NCBI RefSeq assembly: GCF_002995795.1
Contig: NZ_PVXN01000068.1
Coordinates: forward strand, 1 to 64,000
Reading direction: 5' to 3'
DNA from: Clostridium thermopalmarium DSM 5974
GTDB taxonomy: Bacteria; Bacillota; Clostridia; Clostridiales; Clostridiaceae
Length of the DNA: 64,000 nucleotides
Shown: in pieces, positions 8,385-19,223 of the stretch
Layout: each line of letters begins with the position of its first letter
Numbering within the stretch: the stretch's first letter is position 1
The notes under the pieces: generated by a model
Database searches by the model: none
What the model was told of the DNA's origin: nothing
Seen by the model: the letters and a program-made list of their open reading frames with translations, nothing else
Position numbers and translations under genes: made by a program

Positions 8385-9287
8385 ATGGAAAGAGGTTCGA
8401 AGAAGGATATGAGCAAATATGTAATGGTAGGTATAAAAAAGCATATAAAAGAATATGTAATGATTACTATAGGATATGTAATAGTAGCTTTAGCTGTAAA
8501 GTTTTTCTTAGAACCGAATAAAATAGCTGGCGGAGGGGTAATGGGAATTGCAATTATAATAAATCATCTTATCCCTAGCATTAGTGTTGGAACATTAATG
8601 CTCATTATGAACATAGTACTATTTATAGTTGGATTTGCAGCTATAGGAGGGCGTTTTGGAGCAAAAACCATATATGCCTCTTTAGGATTATCAGGATTAA
8701 TATCTCTTTTAGATAAGTATATATCGCCAGAAGCAGCATTAACTCATGATTTGCTTTTAGCTACTCTATTTGGCACATTTTTATCAGGTATAGGTATGGC
8801 TATTGTATTTAATGAAAACGCATCCACAGGTGGAACAGACATATTAGCTAAAATAATAAATAAGTTTGTGCATCTAGATATAGGTAAGTCTCTTCTTATC
8901 GTAGACTTTGTAATAGCTTTAGCAGCAGGATTTACATTTAGTCCAGAAATAGGTATGTATGGACTTCTTTCTGTAGTTTTAAATGGAATTACAATTGATA
9001 ATGTTATAGAGGGAATGAATATAGCTAAGGCTGTTGTAATTATGAGTTCCAAAAATGATTTAATAAATAAATATATTATTGAAGAATTAGATAGAAGTTG
9101 TACTATATTTGAAGGAAAAGGAGCTTATAGTGGAAAGAAAATAGATGTATTATATACCATATTAGGTAGAAAAGAGTTTATAAAGCTTAAAAATTATATA
9201 AAGGAAATAGATAAAAAGGCTTTCATAAGTGTAAGTGAGGCTCATGAAGTTTTGGGAGAAGGGTTTAAAGATATATTAGAAGATTAA
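8385..9287 (+). CDS. YitT family membrane protein (DUF161/DUF2179)
   Basis: A 300-residue membrane protein. Five to six hydrophobic segments fill residues ~25-190; FFLEPNKIAGGGVMGIAIII and NASTGGTDILAKIIN are the repeated family motifs. The C-terminal ~90 residues form the soluble DUF2179 domain (ELDRSCTIFEGKGAYSGKK...VLYTILGRKEF). ATG 8385 is preferred over ATG 8379 because GGGGG lies seven bases before it and abuts the other. The family is present in several copies per Firmicute genome and its transport role is unproven. It stands as a single gene with its own promoter. Confidence 0.9.
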   Translation: MERGSKKDMSKYVMVGIKKHIKEYVMITIGYVIVALAVKFFLEPNKIAGGGVMGIAIIINHLIPSISVGTLMLIMNIVLFIVGFAAIGGRFGAKTIYASLGLSGLISLLDKYISPEAALTHDLLLATLFGTFLSGIGMAIVFNENASTGGTDILAKIINKFVHLDIGKSLLIVDFVIALAAGFTFSPEIGMYGLLSVVLNGITIDNVIEGMNIAKAVVIMSSKNDLINKYIIEELDRSCTIFEGKGAYSGKKIDVLYTILGRKEFIKLKNYIKEIDKKAFISVSEAHEVLGEGFKDILED

Positions 9288-9427
9288 CGATTATTAATAA
9301 TATATTAATTTAAATTTATTTATATTATGTTATAATAATACATGTGGAAATCATAATATGGAGTAAATGTTTCATTTAAATTAAAATTTGCGATGTGAAC
9401 TAAAGAAACTAGGATGGGAGTTATAAT

Positions 9428-10114
9428 ATGATTGAATTTAAAAATACAACCAAAATATATGATAATAATGTTTTTGCTCTTTCCAATATAAACTTAGAAA
9501 TAGATAGAGGAGATTTTGTATTTCTTGTAGGGCCAAGTGGTGCAGGTAAATCTACATTTATCAAACTGCTTTATAAAGAAATAGACCCTACTACAGGAAG
9601 AATATTACTTAATGGAGAAGATGTGACTAAACTGAAAAGAAAGGACATTCCATTTTACAGAAGGAAAATAGGAATGGTTTTTCAAGATTTTAGATTAATA
9701 CCAACTTTGAATGTGTATGAAAATGTTGCGTTTGCAATGAGAGTAATAGAGGCGCCTTATAAAGAGATTAAAAAAAGAGTTCCTCTAGTGTTATCTATGG
9801 TTGGATTATCTCATAAATTTAAGTGCTTTCCAAACGAGTTATCAGGAGGAGAGCAGCAAAGGGTGGCTCTTGCAAGAGCTATTGTAAACAATCCTACTAT
9901 GCTTATTGCGGACGAGCCTACAGGTAATTTAGATCCAGATACTTCAATGGAGATTATGAATATATTAAATGATATAAATAAAGCCGGAACAACTATTATA
10001 ATGGCTACTCATGATAAAGGGATTGTAGATAGGCTGAAAAAAAGGGTTATAGCTATTGAAAAAGGGGTAATAGTAAGAGACGAACAGAAAGGTAGATATG
10101 GTTATGAAAATTAG
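9428..10114 (+). CDS. ftsE: Cell division ATP-binding protein FtsE
   Basis: ATPase of the FtsEX complex, which activates extracellular peptidoglycan hydrolases at the septum or during elongation and sporulation. The 228 residues show Walker A GPSGAGKST (36-44), a Q-loop, the signature LSGGEQQRVALARA and Walker B MLIADEPTGNLDP. The start follows GGGAG at 9417. Its end overlaps ftsX by 17 bases, so the two are co-translated. Typical spacing and length for the family. Confidence 0.96.
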   Translation: MIEFKNTTKIYDNNVFALSNINLEIDRGDFVFLVGPSGAGKSTFIKLLYKEIDPTTGRILLNGEDVTKLKRKDIPFYRRKIGMVFQDFRLIPTLNVYENVAFAMRVIEAPYKEIKKRVPLVLSMVGLSHKFKCFPNELSGGEQQRVALARAIVNNPTMLIADEPTGNLDPDTSMEIMNILNDINKAGTTIIMATHDKGIVDRLKKRVIAIEKGVIVRDEQKGRYGYEN

Positions 10115-10994
10115 CACTATAAAGTACTTTTTTATCGATGCTTTAAATAGTTTAAAAAGAAATACAACTTTAACAATAGCTTCTATAATTACTGTTTCAT
10201 TAACCCTTTTTATGTTTGGCGTATTTTTACTTACAATGCTTAACGCAAACCAAATTTTAAAACATGTTGAATCTAAGCTTGAAGTATCTGTATTTTTAAA
10301 AGATGATATTAAGAATGAAGATAAAATAAATATAGAGAAAGCTCTTAAAAAGGTTAATGGATTATCCGATATAACTTATATAAATAAAGATCAAGCTTTA
10401 CAAAGATGGAAAGAACAATTAGGAGAAGAAAATAAAGACCTAGTTAGAGGACTTGAAGATAAAAATCCTCTTCCTGAATCCTATATTGTAAGAGTAGAAA
10501 ATGCAGATACTATTAAGAGTGTCATTGAAAGCACAGAAAAATTAAATGGAATAGAGAAAGTAGTAGCTAATGAAGATTTAGTTAATCAGATATCCAAATT
10601 AACTAAGGGAGTAAAATGGGTAGGATTTGCAGCTTTAATGGTAATGATACCTATTTCACTACTTTTAATAGGAAATACAATTAAATTGGCTGTTTATGCA
10701 AGAAAAAAAGAGATAAACATAATGAAATTTGTAGGAGCTACAGACTGGTTCATAAGATGGCCTTTTATAATTGAGGGGGTAATTATAGGTATTATAGGTT
10801 CTATTGTTTCCAGTGGATTCCTTTATTATTCTTATAGGGTAGTATATCAAAAACTTTCATCAATAATAATTATGCTGAATTTAATAACTCCAAAATATTT
10901 CTTAATGAATGTAATATGGGTATTTGTTTTTTCAGGGATTTTAATAGGAGGACTTGGAAGTATTTTATCTATTAGAAAATTCTTAAAGGTATAG
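10098..10994 (+). CDS. ftsX: Cell division permease FtsX
   Basis: Membrane partner of FtsE. It has one N-terminal helix (TLTIASIITVSLTLFMFGVFLL), a large extracellular loop (~residues 55-165, containing the PLPESY segment typical of FtsX), then three C-terminal helices within ~170-295. This 1+3 topology and the 298-residue length fit FtsX. Starts at 10098 and 10104 are both possible (M-V-M). The extracellular loop is the part that contacts hydrolases. A weak terminator follows. Confidence 0.95.
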   Translation: MVMKISTIKYFFIDALNSLKRNTTLTIASIITVSLTLFMFGVFLLTMLNANQILKHVESKLEVSVFLKDDIKNEDKINIEKALKKVNGLSDITYINKDQALQRWKEQLGEENKDLVRGLEDKNPLPESYIVRVENADTIKSVIESTEKLNGIEKVVANEDLVNQISKLTKGVKWVGFAALMVMIPISLLLIGNTIKLAVYARKKEINIMKFVGATDWFIRWPFIIEGVIIGIIGSIVSSGFLYYSYRVVYQKLSSIIIMLNLITPKYFLMNVIWVFVFSGILIGGLGSILSIRKFLKV

Positions 10995-11014
10995 ACTAAA
11001 TATTGCTTGGGATA

Positions 11015-11050
11015 AAAGGTTGGCGATTTTTCGTCAGCCTTAATATTTAT
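11015..11050 (+). terminator. Possible terminator of ftsEX
   Basis: AAGGTTGGCGA, loop TTTT, TCGTCAGCCTT with two G-U pairs, followed by AT-rich sequence without a clean T-run. It is weaker than the others and may allow read-through into the protease gene. Confidence 0.55.
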
Positions 11051-11148
11051 TTAATTTGTTTTTAAAGGTATAAATGCATATTGATTAACGTAAAAATATA
11101 ATTAAAACGGGTGTAAGAGATAAAATAGGAAAGGTTGGTTATAAAGAT

Positions 11149-12390
11149 ATGAATGACAGCAATGGAAAAATTAAATCAAGGGACAGTAAAATCATATGGG
11201 GATTAATAGGTGTGTTAATATTAATATTAACAAACTTTGCTACGTACATAATAGGTACAACAATGCCTATAAAAGGAACAAGAAGAATAAGCGAAGCAAC
11301 ATATGAAGATCTTGTGAAGTTTAACAAGTTGTTTATAGTTAAAGAAAATCTTTATAAATTTTATGATGGAAAGATTGATGAAGAAGCTCTTGTAGATGGA
11401 GCAATAAAAGGAATGACAGAAAGTTTAAAAGATCCTTATACTGTTTATATGAATACAGAAGAATTTAAAGAGTTTAATACTCAAACAGAAGGAAACTATG
11501 TTGGACTAGGACTTCAGGTTGGTGTAAAGGATGATAAGGTAGTAGTAATAGCACCTTTTGAGGATTCTCCAGCAAAGAAGGCAGGAATATTAAGTGGAGA
11601 TGTAATTGAAAAGGTAGATGGTAAGGAAGTAAATGGAAAAGAATATGAAAAAGCTGTAGCCATGATGAGGGGAGAAAAAGACACTTATGTTACTTTAACG
11701 ATAACTAGAGAGGGTAAAGGGACCTTTGATGTAAAGGTAAAAAGAGAAGAAATTACTCTAATCACTGTAACTGGTGAAATGGTAGATGATAATATAGGGT
11801 ATGTGCAGATAACCGTATTTGATGAGCATACAGATGAACAGTTTAATAAAGTTACAGCGGATTTAAAGAAAAAGGGTATGAAGGCTATGATATTAGACTT
11901 AAGACAGAATCCAGGTGGATGGCTAACACAGGCTATAAATATAACTTCAAAATTTGTTCCGAAAGATAAGGTTATAGTGTCTACAGAAGATAAGAATGGT
12001 AATAAAGAAGAATATAAATCAAAGGGTGGAGATCTTATAGGAATGCCTCTTGTAGTTCTTACAGATGGAGGAACAGCTAGTGCTTCTGAAATATTCTCAG
12101 GAGCAATAAGGGATTACAATTTGGGAACTTTAGTTGGAGAAAATACCTTTGGAAAAGGAATAGTACAAAGCGTACTTTATGAAAAGAAATACGGATTTGG
12201 AGATGGAACAGCATTAAAGGTAACTACTTCTAAATACTACACTCCTAAAGGAGAAAATATACATCATAAAGGTATTAAACCAAACATTGAGGTGAAATAT
12301 CCTAAGGAACTATCAGAAAAACCTTATGATAAAAAAACAGATCCTCAATTTATTAAAGCCCTAGAGGTTATAAAAGAAAAGGTTAAGTAG
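11149..12390 (+). CDS. S41 family C-terminal processing peptidase (CtpB-like)
   Basis: A membrane-anchored serine protease of 413 residues. One N-terminal helix (IIWGLIGVLILILTNFATYIIG) anchors it with the catalytic part outside. A cap region follows, then a PDZ domain at ~115-205 (YVGLGLQVGVKDDKVVV...SGDVIEKVDG), then the S41 core with LDLRQNPGGW, the serine-bearing TASASEIFSGA (~309-319) and the lysine-bearing GENTFGKGIVQ. In B. subtilis the paralogue CtpB lies next to ftsEX and minJ and cuts SpoIVFA during sporulation. The same neighbours here favour a CtpB-like role, but this is inference. Confidence 0.92.
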   Translation: MNDSNGKIKSRDSKIIWGLIGVLILILTNFATYIIGTTMPIKGTRRISEATYEDLVKFNKLFIVKENLYKFYDGKIDEEALVDGAIKGMTESLKDPYTVYMNTEEFKEFNTQTEGNYVGLGLQVGVKDDKVVVIAPFEDSPAKKAGILSGDVIEKVDGKEVNGKEYEKAVAMMRGEKDTYVTLTITREGKGTFDVKVKREEITLITVTGEMVDDNIGYVQITVFDEHTDEQFNKVTADLKKKGMKAMILDLRQNPGGWLTQAINITSKFVPKDKVIVSTEDKNGNKEEYKSKGGDLIGMPLVVLTDGGTASASEIFSGAIRDYNLGTLVGENTFGKGIVQSVLYEKKYGFGDGTALKVTTSKYYTPKGENIHHKGIKPNIEVKYPKELSEKPYDKKTDPQFIKALEVIKEKVK

Positions 12391-12419
12391 ATAAATAGTG
12401 AGAGGGGAAATAATCTTAA

Positions 12420-13709
12420 ATGAGTATTTTATTAAATTCATTAAGGGCTGTAGCTTACGCTATAGTTACATCCCCTTATGTAATTATATTGATAATATTT
12501 GCTATAATATTTTATAGGCAGAATAGAAAGATAGTTATGATGCAAAAAATGATTATTGGAGATAAGCTAAATTCTTCCTTTGAACTTACTATATCTCAAA
12601 TTGTATTTGGAATATTAGCAGGTGTCATAGGAAGTATTATGTTAAATTATTTAGGAGTCTCCTTTGATGAAAATACATCCATAGAATTAGTATTCTTAAC
12701 GTCTATATTTCTTGTGCTCATAAATCCAAGGCTTATATGTTTTTCTTATTCTGCTTCTATATTAGGTTTTATAAGTATATTACTCCAAATTCTCAGGGAA
12801 ATGTATAATGTGGATGTAAAATCTCTAAGTTTTTTAAATATAGATGTGGTAGCTCTTATGACTTTAATTGCTGTACTTCACTTCGTTGAGGGTATTTTGG
12901 TTATTTTAGATGGAAGTAAAGGAGCTATACCTATATTTACAAGAAAGGACAATAGGATAGTAGGCGGTTTTGCATTAAAGAGATATTGGGCTCTTCCGGT
13001 AGCTGTTGCTTTGATAGTAAATTCTAGTATGTATTCTTTAGATAAAATAATACCAATAAGTGAATGGAATACCTTATTAAATCCTTCAACTCCTTTTAGT
13101 ATTATAAAAAATGCAGCAGTATTTCTCATGCCTTTTTATGGAGTTATAGGATATGGAAGTATTACTTTTACTAAAACAAAAAATGAAAAAGCCATTTCTT
13201 CAGGAATTATGGTAATGATTTATAGTGTACTTTTGTTCATATTTGCAAGGCTTGCTATTTTAAATATATTTTTCAAGTTATTTGTAGTTATATTTGCTCC
13301 TACAGCTCATGAAACTATGCTGTATATTCAAAGATACAGAGAAATAAATGCTGAACCTAAGTATGTAAGTGATGAAAGAGGAATGATGGTTCTTGAAGTA
13401 GCTCCGAACTCACCAGCTTTTGAAATGGGTATTAAAAGTGGAGATTTGCTTATAGAAGTCAATCATAAAAAGATATCAAAAGAAGACGATATAGTTAAGA
13501 TAATCAGAGAAGCTTCTAATATAGCTTTGTTTAAAATAAAAAGGGCAGCTGGTAATTTAGAAGAGATAAGATATAAGAATATAGATAACTCGAGAAAGCT
13601 TGGCATTGTACTTGTGCCGATAAGTGTTCCTAATGAAACTGTAGTTATAAAGTTGGATGGAAGTAAATTTCAAGAAGTTTTAGAAAAATTAAAGAATGAT
13701 AATAAGTAA
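12420..13709 (+). CDS. MinJ-like polytopic membrane protein with C-terminal PDZ domain
   Basis: A 429-residue protein with about eight hydrophobic segments over residues ~10-300. A cytoplasmic or peripheral PDZ domain follows at ~318-385 (GMMVLEVAPNSPAFEMGIKSGDLLIEVN) and a short charged tail. It lies 30 bases after the CtpB-like gene and just before uvrB. In B. subtilis the gene in this place is minJ (yvjD), a division-site protein of the same build that links DivIVA to MinD. Similarity is in architecture and gene order; the function here is inferred. ATG 12420 is preceded by GAGGGGAAA at a slightly long distance. Confidence 0.78.
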   Translation: MSILLNSLRAVAYAIVTSPYVIILIIFAIIFYRQNRKIVMMQKMIIGDKLNSSFELTISQIVFGILAGVIGSIMLNYLGVSFDENTSIELVFLTSIFLVLINPRLICFSYSASILGFISILLQILREMYNVDVKSLSFLNIDVVALMTLIAVLHFVEGILVILDGSKGAIPIFTRKDNRIVGGFALKRYWALPVAVALIVNSSMYSLDKIIPISEWNTLLNPSTPFSIIKNAAVFLMPFYGVIGYGSITFTKTKNEKAISSGIMVMIYSVLLFIFARLAILNIFFKLFVVIFAPTAHETMLYIQRYREINAEPKYVSDERGMMVLEVAPNSPAFEMGIKSGDLLIEVNHKKISKEDDIVKIIREASNIALFKIKRAAGNLEEIRYKNIDNSRKLGIVLVPISVPNETVVIKLDGSKFQEVLEKLKNDNK

Positions 13710-13711
13710 AT

Positions 13712-13758
13712 AAAAAACTAACTCATATAGCTGTATGCCGATAGGAGTTAGTTTTTTT
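13712..13758 (+). terminator. Intrinsic terminator before uvrB
   Basis: AAAAAACTAACTC and GAGTTAGTTTTTTT pair across a 20-base loop. It separates the ftsEX-ctpB-minJ group from the uvr genes. Confidence 0.85.
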
Positions 13759-13826
13759 AATTGACATTAAAACCTCTAAAGTATACAATTGATATGTTCG
13801 AACTAGTGTTCATGGGAGATGAGAAT

Positions 13827-15803
13827 ATGGAGAAGTTTAAAATACATTCTAAATTTAAACCAACAGGTGATCAACCGGAAGCTATTAAAAGCATAGTTGA
13901 AGGTGTAAATAGAGGAGAGAAGTTTCAAACATTACTTGGAGTAACAGGTTCGGGAAAGACCTTTACCATGGCAAATATAATAGAAAAAGTTCAAAAACCA
14001 ACCTTAGTTTTAGCTCATAATAAAACATTAGCAGCTCAATTGACATCAGAGTTTAAGGAATTCTTTCCTGAAAATTGTGTAGAGTATTTTGTGTCTTACT
14101 ACGATTACTATCAGCCAGAAGCTTATGTACCCCAAACAGATACATTTATTGAAAAAGACGCATCTATAAATGATGAAATAGATAAGTTAAGACATTCAGC
14201 TACATCTGCCTTACTTGAAAGAAAAGATGTTATAGTGGTGGCTTCTGTTTCTTGCATTTATGGACTTGGTAATCCAGAAGAATATAAAAAGTTAACTGTG
14301 TCTTTAAGAGAAGGTGTGGAGAAAGATAGAGACGAGATAATGAGACAGCTTGTAGATATACAGTATGAGAGAAATGAAATAAATTTTGTAAGAGGAACCT
14401 TTAGAGTGAGGGGAGACGTCCTTGATATATTTCCAGCCTCATCCACAAATATAGGTATAAGAGTAGAGTTTTTTGGAGATGAAATAGATAAAATAAGAGA
14501 ATTTGATGTTTTAACAGGAGAAATAATAAGTGGAAGAAAACACGTATCTATATTTCCGGCTTCTCACTTTGCAACTTCCAAGGAAAGACTTGAAGTCGCT
14601 ATAAAAAAGATAGAAGAAGAACTAGAAGAAAGAGTAAGAGAGCTTATGGCTGAAGATAAATTGCTAGAAGCTCAAAGATTAAGACAAAGAACTAACTTTG
14701 ATATAGAAATGATAAGAGAAGTTGGGTATTGCAGTGGAATAGAAAACTATTCAAGAATTTTAGATGGAAGGGCTCCAGGAACCCCACCACAAACTCTAAT
14801 TGACTATTTTCCAAAGGACTTTTTATTATTTATTGATGAAAGCCATGTAACATTACCTCAAATAAGAGCTATGTATGGAGGAGATAGATCAAGAAAGGAT
14901 AATTTAGTTAAATATGGATTTAGGCTTCCTTGTGCTTATGATAATAGGCCTTTAAAGTTTGAAGAATTCGAAGAAAAATTAAATCAGACAGTATTTGTAA
15001 GTGCTACACCAGGCCCTTATGAAAAGGAACATTCCACAAATATAGCAGAACAGATAATAAGACCAACGGGACTTTTAGACCCAGAAATCATAGTAAAGCC
15101 TACAAAAGGACAGATAGATGATTTATATGCTAATATACGTGAAACAATTGATAGGGGATTTAGAGTTTTGGTTACTACTCTTACGAAAAAGATGGCGGAG
15201 GATTTGACAGATTACTTTAAAGAAATGGGAATAAAAACAGAGTATCTCCATTCTAGCATAGATACCATAAAGAGGATGGAGATTATAAGAGATCTCAGAA
15301 AAGGTGAATTTGATGTACTAGTTGGAATTAACCTTTTAAGAGAAGGGTTAGATATACCAGAAGTTGCTTTAGTAGCAATATTAGATGCAGATAAAGAAGG
15401 TTTCCTTCGTTCTGAAACTTCATTAATACAAACTATAGGAAGGGCAGCTAGAAATTCTGAAAGCAAGGTAATAATGTATGCAGATAAACTAACTAATGCC
15501 ATGAATTTTGCTATTAATGAGACAAATAGAAGAAGAATGATACAGATGGAATACAATAAAAAACATGGAATAGTTCCAACCACTGTATTTAAGGAGATAA
15601 GAGATGTAATTCAAACAAAGGTATTAGAAGAGAAAGAAGAATACAAAATTGATGCAAATACAGAAAAGCTTACCAAAAAAGAAATAGAAAAGCTTATATC
15701 TAAATACGAAGAGGAAATGAAACAGGCAGCGAAAGAATTACAATTTGAAAGGGCGGCAGAACTTCGTGACGAAATTGTAAAACTAAAAGAAACATTAGAG
15801 TAG
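13827..15803 (+). CDS. uvrB: Excinuclease ABC subunit B
   Basis: DNA-damage helicase of nucleotide excision repair: it receives DNA from UvrA and loads UvrC. The start is ATG 13827 ([20 protein letters not shown]), with GGGAGATGAG upstream; upstream in-frame ATGs are less likely. The 658 residues show Walker A GVTGSGKT, the beta-hairpin region [20 protein letters not shown], helicase motifs ([29 protein letters not shown]) and a C-terminal UVR/UvrC-binding domain. Length is normal. uvrA follows 21 bases later. Confidence 0.98.
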   Translation: MEKFKIHSKFKPTGDQPEAIKSIVEGVNRGEKFQTLLGVTGSGKTFTMANIIEKVQKPTLVLAHNKTLAAQLTSEFKEFFPENCVEYFVSYYDYYQPEAYVPQTDTFIEKDASINDEIDKLRHSATSALLERKDVIVVASVSCIYGLGNPEEYKKLTVSLREGVEKDRDEIMRQLVDIQYERNEINFVRGTFRVRGDVLDIFPASSTNIGIRVEFFGDEIDKIREFDVLTGEIISGRKHVSIFPASHFATSKERLEVAIKKIEEELEERVRELMAEDKLLEAQRLRQRTNFDIEMIREVGYCSGIENYSRILDGRAPGTPPQTLIDYFPKDFLLFIDESHVTLPQIRAMYGGDRSRKDNLVKYGFRLPCAYDNRPLKFEEFEEKLNQTVFVSATPGPYEKEHSTNIAEQIIRPTGLLDPEIIVKPTKGQIDDLYANIRETIDRGFRVLVTTLTKKMAEDLTDYFKEMGIKTEYLHSSIDTIKRMEIIRDLRKGEFDVLVGINLLREGLDIPEVALVAILDADKEGFLRSETSLIQTIGRAARNSESKVIMYADKLTNAMNFAINETNRRRMIQMEYNKKHGIVPTTVFKEIRDVIQTKVLEEKEEYKIDANTEKLTKKEIEKLISKYEEEMKQAAKELQFERAAELRDEIVKLKETLE

Positions 15804-15824
15804 AATTAAGAAAGGAAGGAATAA

Positions 15825-18647
15825 ATGAGAGATAAGATTGTTATAAAAGGTGCTAAGGTTAACAATTTACAAAATGTAGACTTAGAGATTCCCAGAGATA
15901 AATTAGTTGTATTTACAGGACTTTCTGGTTCCGGTAAGTCTTCTTTGGCTTTTGATACATTATATGCAGAGGGGCAGAGAAGATATATAGAATCTTTATC
16001 TGCTTATGCAAGGCAGTTCCTAGGTCAGATGGATAAGCCGGATGTGGAGTATATTGAGGGGCTTTCACCAGCTATATCTATAGATCAGAAGACTACGAGC
16101 AGAAATCCGCGTTCTACGGTGGGAACAGTTACAGAAATATATGATTATTTAAGACTTTTATATGCTAGAGTTGGAATTCCTCATTGTCCAAAGTGTGGAA
16201 GGGAAATAACCCAACAAAGCGTAGATACAATGATAGATAAAATATTAGAGCTTCCAGAGAGAAGCAAGGTGCAAATTTTATCACCAATAATAAACGGGAG
16301 AAAAGGACAGCATGTAAAAGTACTGGAAGATATAAAGAAAAATGGATTTGTAAGGGCTAGAATAGATGGGGAGATATATGATCTTCAAGAGGAAGAAGTA
16401 AATTTAGATAAGAATAAAAAACATACTATAGAAGCAGTCATAGATAGACTTATAATAAAAGAAGGAATAGAGAGTAGACTTACAGATTCCTTAGAAACAG
16501 CTTTAAAGCTTTCAGAAGGTGTAGTTATTGTAAATGTCATAGGTGGAGAAGACCTTAAGTTCAGTGAAAAATTTGCTTGCCCAGATTGTGGTATAAGTAT
16601 AAGCGAAATAGAGCCTAGGCTTTTTTCTTTTAATACTCCTTTTGGAAGATGTGAGAAATGTGATGGTATAGGAAGTTTAATGGAGATAGACGAGGATTTA
16701 ATCATACCAGATAAAAGCAAAAGCATATTAGAAGGAGCTATTATATCTTTAGGAGATGCTTCGTTAAAAGAGGATTCTTGGACATTTAGTGTGTTAAAAG
16801 CTTTAGCAAGAGAGCTTAAATTTGATTTAAACACCCCTATTGAAGAATTGCCAAGAAAAACTTTAGATTGCATTTTATATGGTTTAGATGGAGATAAAAT
16901 AACTGTAGAATATGTAAAAGAAGATAAGCGAGGGTTATATGATCACAGATATGAAGGTATAATAAACAATCTTAGAAGAAGGTATATGGAAACTAATTCA
17001 GATTACATCAAAAAGCAAATAGAACAGTACATGAGTGATACACCTTGTCCTAAATGTAAAGGTACAAGATTAAAACCTGAAGCTTTAGCAGTAACAGTAG
17101 GAGGAAAAAATATATTTGAATTTGCAAATATGTCTATTAAAGAAGAACTTGAATTTATAAATAATTTAAAGCTGTCAGAAAAAAATACTATTATTGCAAA
17201 CCAGATATTGAAAGAAATTAAAAGTAGGCTTCAGTTTTTAATAGATGTGGGCCTTGATTATTTAGACTTAAACAGAAAATCTGGTACTTTATCAGGTGGA
17301 GAATCTCAAAGAATAAGGCTAGCAAGCCAGATTGGTTCAGGATTAGTTGGAGTTTTATATATTCTTGATGAACCAAGCATAGGGCTTCATCAAAGAGATA
17401 ATGATAAACTAATAAGCACACTGCAGCATCTAAGAGATCTAGGAAATACATTAGTTGTTGTTGAACATGATGAGGATACCATGAAGGCAGCAGATTTTAT
17501 TGTGGATGTAGGACCAGGTGCTGGGGAACATGGTGGAAAAATTGTTGCTGCTGGTAACATAAATGAAATAAAAAAATGCAAAGAATCTATAACTGGTCAG
17601 TATCTAACTGGTGAGAAGAAGATAGAGGTTCCAAGAGAAAGACGTAAAGGTAATAATCAATTTATAGAGATTATTGGAGCAAGAGAGAATAATTTAAAGA
17701 ATATAAATGTAAAATTTCCTCTAGGTGTTTTAACCTCTGTAACAGGAGTATCGGGATCAGGGAAAAGTACCTTAGTCAATGAAATTTTATATAAAGGACT
17801 TAATAAAAAAATAAATAGGTCTAAAATGAATCCTGGACTTCATAAAGATATATTAGGAGTAGAAAATATAGACAAGGTCATAAATATTGATCAAAGTCCT
17901 ATAGGAAGAACTCCTAGATCTAATCCTGCTACCTACACAGGGCTATTTGATGTAATAAGAGAGCTATTCGCTAATACTGCAGAAGCTAGAATGAGGGGAT
18001 ATAAATCAGGAAGATTCAGTTTCAACGTAAAAGGCGGAAGATGTGAAGCTTGCCGCGGTGATGGAATAATAAAGATTGAAATGCAATTTTTATCTGATGT
18101 TTATGTTCCATGCGAGGTTTGCAAAGGAAAAAGGTATAATAGAGAAACACTTGAGGTTAGATATAAAGGTAAAAATATAGATGAAGTCTTAAATATGACT
18201 GTAGAAGAAGCATTAGAATTTTTCTCAAATATTCCAAGGGCTAAAGCTAAACTTCAAACTCTTATGGATGTAGGTTTGGGTTATTTAAGACTTGGTCAAC
18301 CATCTACCCAGCTGTCAGGTGGAGAAGCTCAGAGAATTAAACTTGCCTATGAATTATCTAAAAGAAGTACAGGAAAGACTTTCTATATACTAGATGAGCC
18401 TACTACTGGTCTTCATATAGATGATGTAAATAGGCTCATACAAATACTTCAGCGTCTTGTGGATGCTGGAAACACAGTGGTCGTAATAGAGCACAATCTT
18501 GATGTGATCAAATGTTCAGATTATATAATAGATTTAGGACCAGAAGGTGGAGACAGAGGAGGTACAATTATAGATTGTGGTACTCCTGAGAAAATATCAC
18601 AAAATAATAATTCTTATACAGGATATTATCTGAAGACAAAGTTATAA
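15825..18647 (+). CDS. uvrA: Excinuclease ABC subunit A
   Basis: Damage-recognition ATPase of nucleotide excision repair, 940 residues as expected. It holds two ABC modules: [20 protein letters not shown] near the N-terminus and [19 protein letters not shown] near residue ~640. The signatures are [12 protein letters not shown] and [12 protein letters not shown]. Zinc-binding cysteine pairs appear at [24 protein letters not shown] and [31 protein letters not shown] precedes ATG 15825. It forms an operon with uvrB; no SOS box was identified by eye. Confidence 0.98.
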   Translation: MRDKIVIKGAKVNNLQNVDLEIPRDKLVVFTGLSGSGKSSLAFDTLYAEGQRRYIESLSAYARQFLGQMDKPDVEYIEGLSPAISIDQKTTSRNPRSTVGTVTEIYDYLRLLYARVGIPHCPKCGREITQQSVDTMIDKILELPERSKVQILSPIINGRKGQHVKVLEDIKKNGFVRARIDGEIYDLQEEEVNLDKNKKHTIEAVIDRLIIKEGIESRLTDSLETALKLSEGVVIVNVIGGEDLKFSEKFACPDCGISISEIEPRLFSFNTPFGRCEKCDGIGSLMEIDEDLIIPDKSKSILEGAIISLGDASLKEDSWTFSVLKALARELKFDLNTPIEELPRKTLDCILYGLDGDKITVEYVKEDKRGLYDHRYEGIINNLRRRYMETNSDYIKKQIEQYMSDTPCPKCKGTRLKPEALAVTVGGKNIFEFANMSIKEELEFINNLKLSEKNTIIANQILKEIKSRLQFLIDVGLDYLDLNRKSGTLSGGESQRIRLASQIGSGLVGVLYILDEPSIGLHQRDNDKLISTLQHLRDLGNTLVVVEHDEDTMKAADFIVDVGPGAGEHGGKIVAAGNINEIKKCKESITGQYLTGEKKIEVPRERRKGNNQFIEIIGARENNLKNINVKFPLGVLTSVTGVSGSGKSTLVNEILYKGLNKKINRSKMNPGLHKDILGVENIDKVINIDQSPIGRTPRSNPATYTGLFDVIRELFANTAEARMRGYKSGRFSFNVKGGRCEACRGDGIIKIEMQFLSDVYVPCEVCKGKRYNRETLEVRYKGKNIDEVLNMTVEEALEFFSNIPRAKAKLQTLMDVGLGYLRLGQPSTQLSGGEAQRIKLAYELSKRSTGKTFYILDEPTTGLHIDDVNRLIQILQRLVDAGNTVVVIEHNLDVIKCSDYIIDLGPEGGDRGGTIIDCGTPEKISQNNNSYTGYYLKTKL

Positions 18648-18665
18648 TAAAATTAACAATATATT

Positions 18666-18694
18666 AAAGGCTAGCGGAGTTTACGCTAGTCTTT
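18666..18694 (+). terminator. Hairpin after uvrA, probable terminator
   Basis: AAAGGCTAGCG, a 7-base loop, CGCTAGTCTTT with one G-U pair. The following T-run is short, so termination may be incomplete. Confidence 0.65.
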
Positions 18695-18721
18695 AAGTAT
18701 GGTAAAATTAAACTTTAGTTA

Positions 18722-18754
18722 TATAATATAAATATAATATAAATATAATATAAA
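18722..18754 (+). repeat. Three exact tandem copies of an 11-bp unit, each with a TATAAT
   Basis: The unit TATAATATAAA occurs three times in a row with no mismatch, ending 22 bases before the FHA gene start. Each copy contains a perfect -10 hexamer, spaced about one helical turn apart. It probably forms part of the promoter of the FHA-ftsW-pbp operon. No clear TTGACA-like -35 was found for any single copy. Confidence 0.85.
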
Positions 18755-18776
18755 TTTATAGTAAGTAGGTGGATTT

Positions 18777-19202
18777 ATGCCTTTAGTAAGATTGGTTTTA
18801 AGACTTCTCATTATTGTAATAATATATATAATAATATTTTGGGCTTTAAGAATTATGTACAAAGATATAAAGGGTGGCAATAGGAGAAGGGTTTCAAGAC
18901 AATTAGGATTAGAAGTTATTAAAGTTGGAGATAATAAATCTAATCTGAAAGTAGGTTCTGTAATACCTATTCATTCTAAGATGACTATAGGAAGAAGAGA
19001 AGATAATCTTTTAGTTCTGCATGATCAATATGTTTCAGGACATCATGCTGTAATTTTCATCAAGAACAATGAATACTTTATAAAAGACTTAGATAGTACT
19101 AATGGAACTCTGCTTAATGGAAAAAGATTAGATAAGGTTTTAACCTTAAAATTGGATGATGAAATAATAATCGGAGAATATATATTTAAGGTTATTGGTT
19201 AA
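18777..19202 (+). CDS. Membrane-anchored FHA domain protein
   Basis: A 141-residue protein with one N-terminal membrane helix (residues ~5-27), a short basic linker, then a forkhead-associated domain at ~60-138. The FHA signature is complete: IGRREDNLLVLHD, YVSGHHAVIF, FIKDLDSTNGTLLNGKRL. FHA domains bind phosphothreonine peptides. It is first in an operon with an FtsW/RodA transporter and a transpeptidase, like fhaB-rodA-pbpA of actinobacteria, so it may tie wall synthesis to Ser/Thr phosphorylation. No kinase or phosphatase gene is present nearby. AGGTGG precedes the ATG. Confidence 0.9.
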   Translation: MPLVRLVLRLLIIVIIYIIIFWALRIMYKDIKGGNRRRVSRQLGLEVIKVGDNKSNLKVGSVIPIHSKMTIGRREDNLLVLHDQYVSGHHAVIFIKNNEYFIKDLDSTNGTLLNGKRLDKVLTLKLDDEIIIGEYIFKVIG

Positions 19203-19223
19203 TAAGGAATGGAGAATTAGCTT

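Noticed and set aside
16385-16873. A 162-codon - strand open frame inside uvrA
   Set aside because: Antisense shadow of uvrA with low-complexity Ser/Leu composition and no independent signals.
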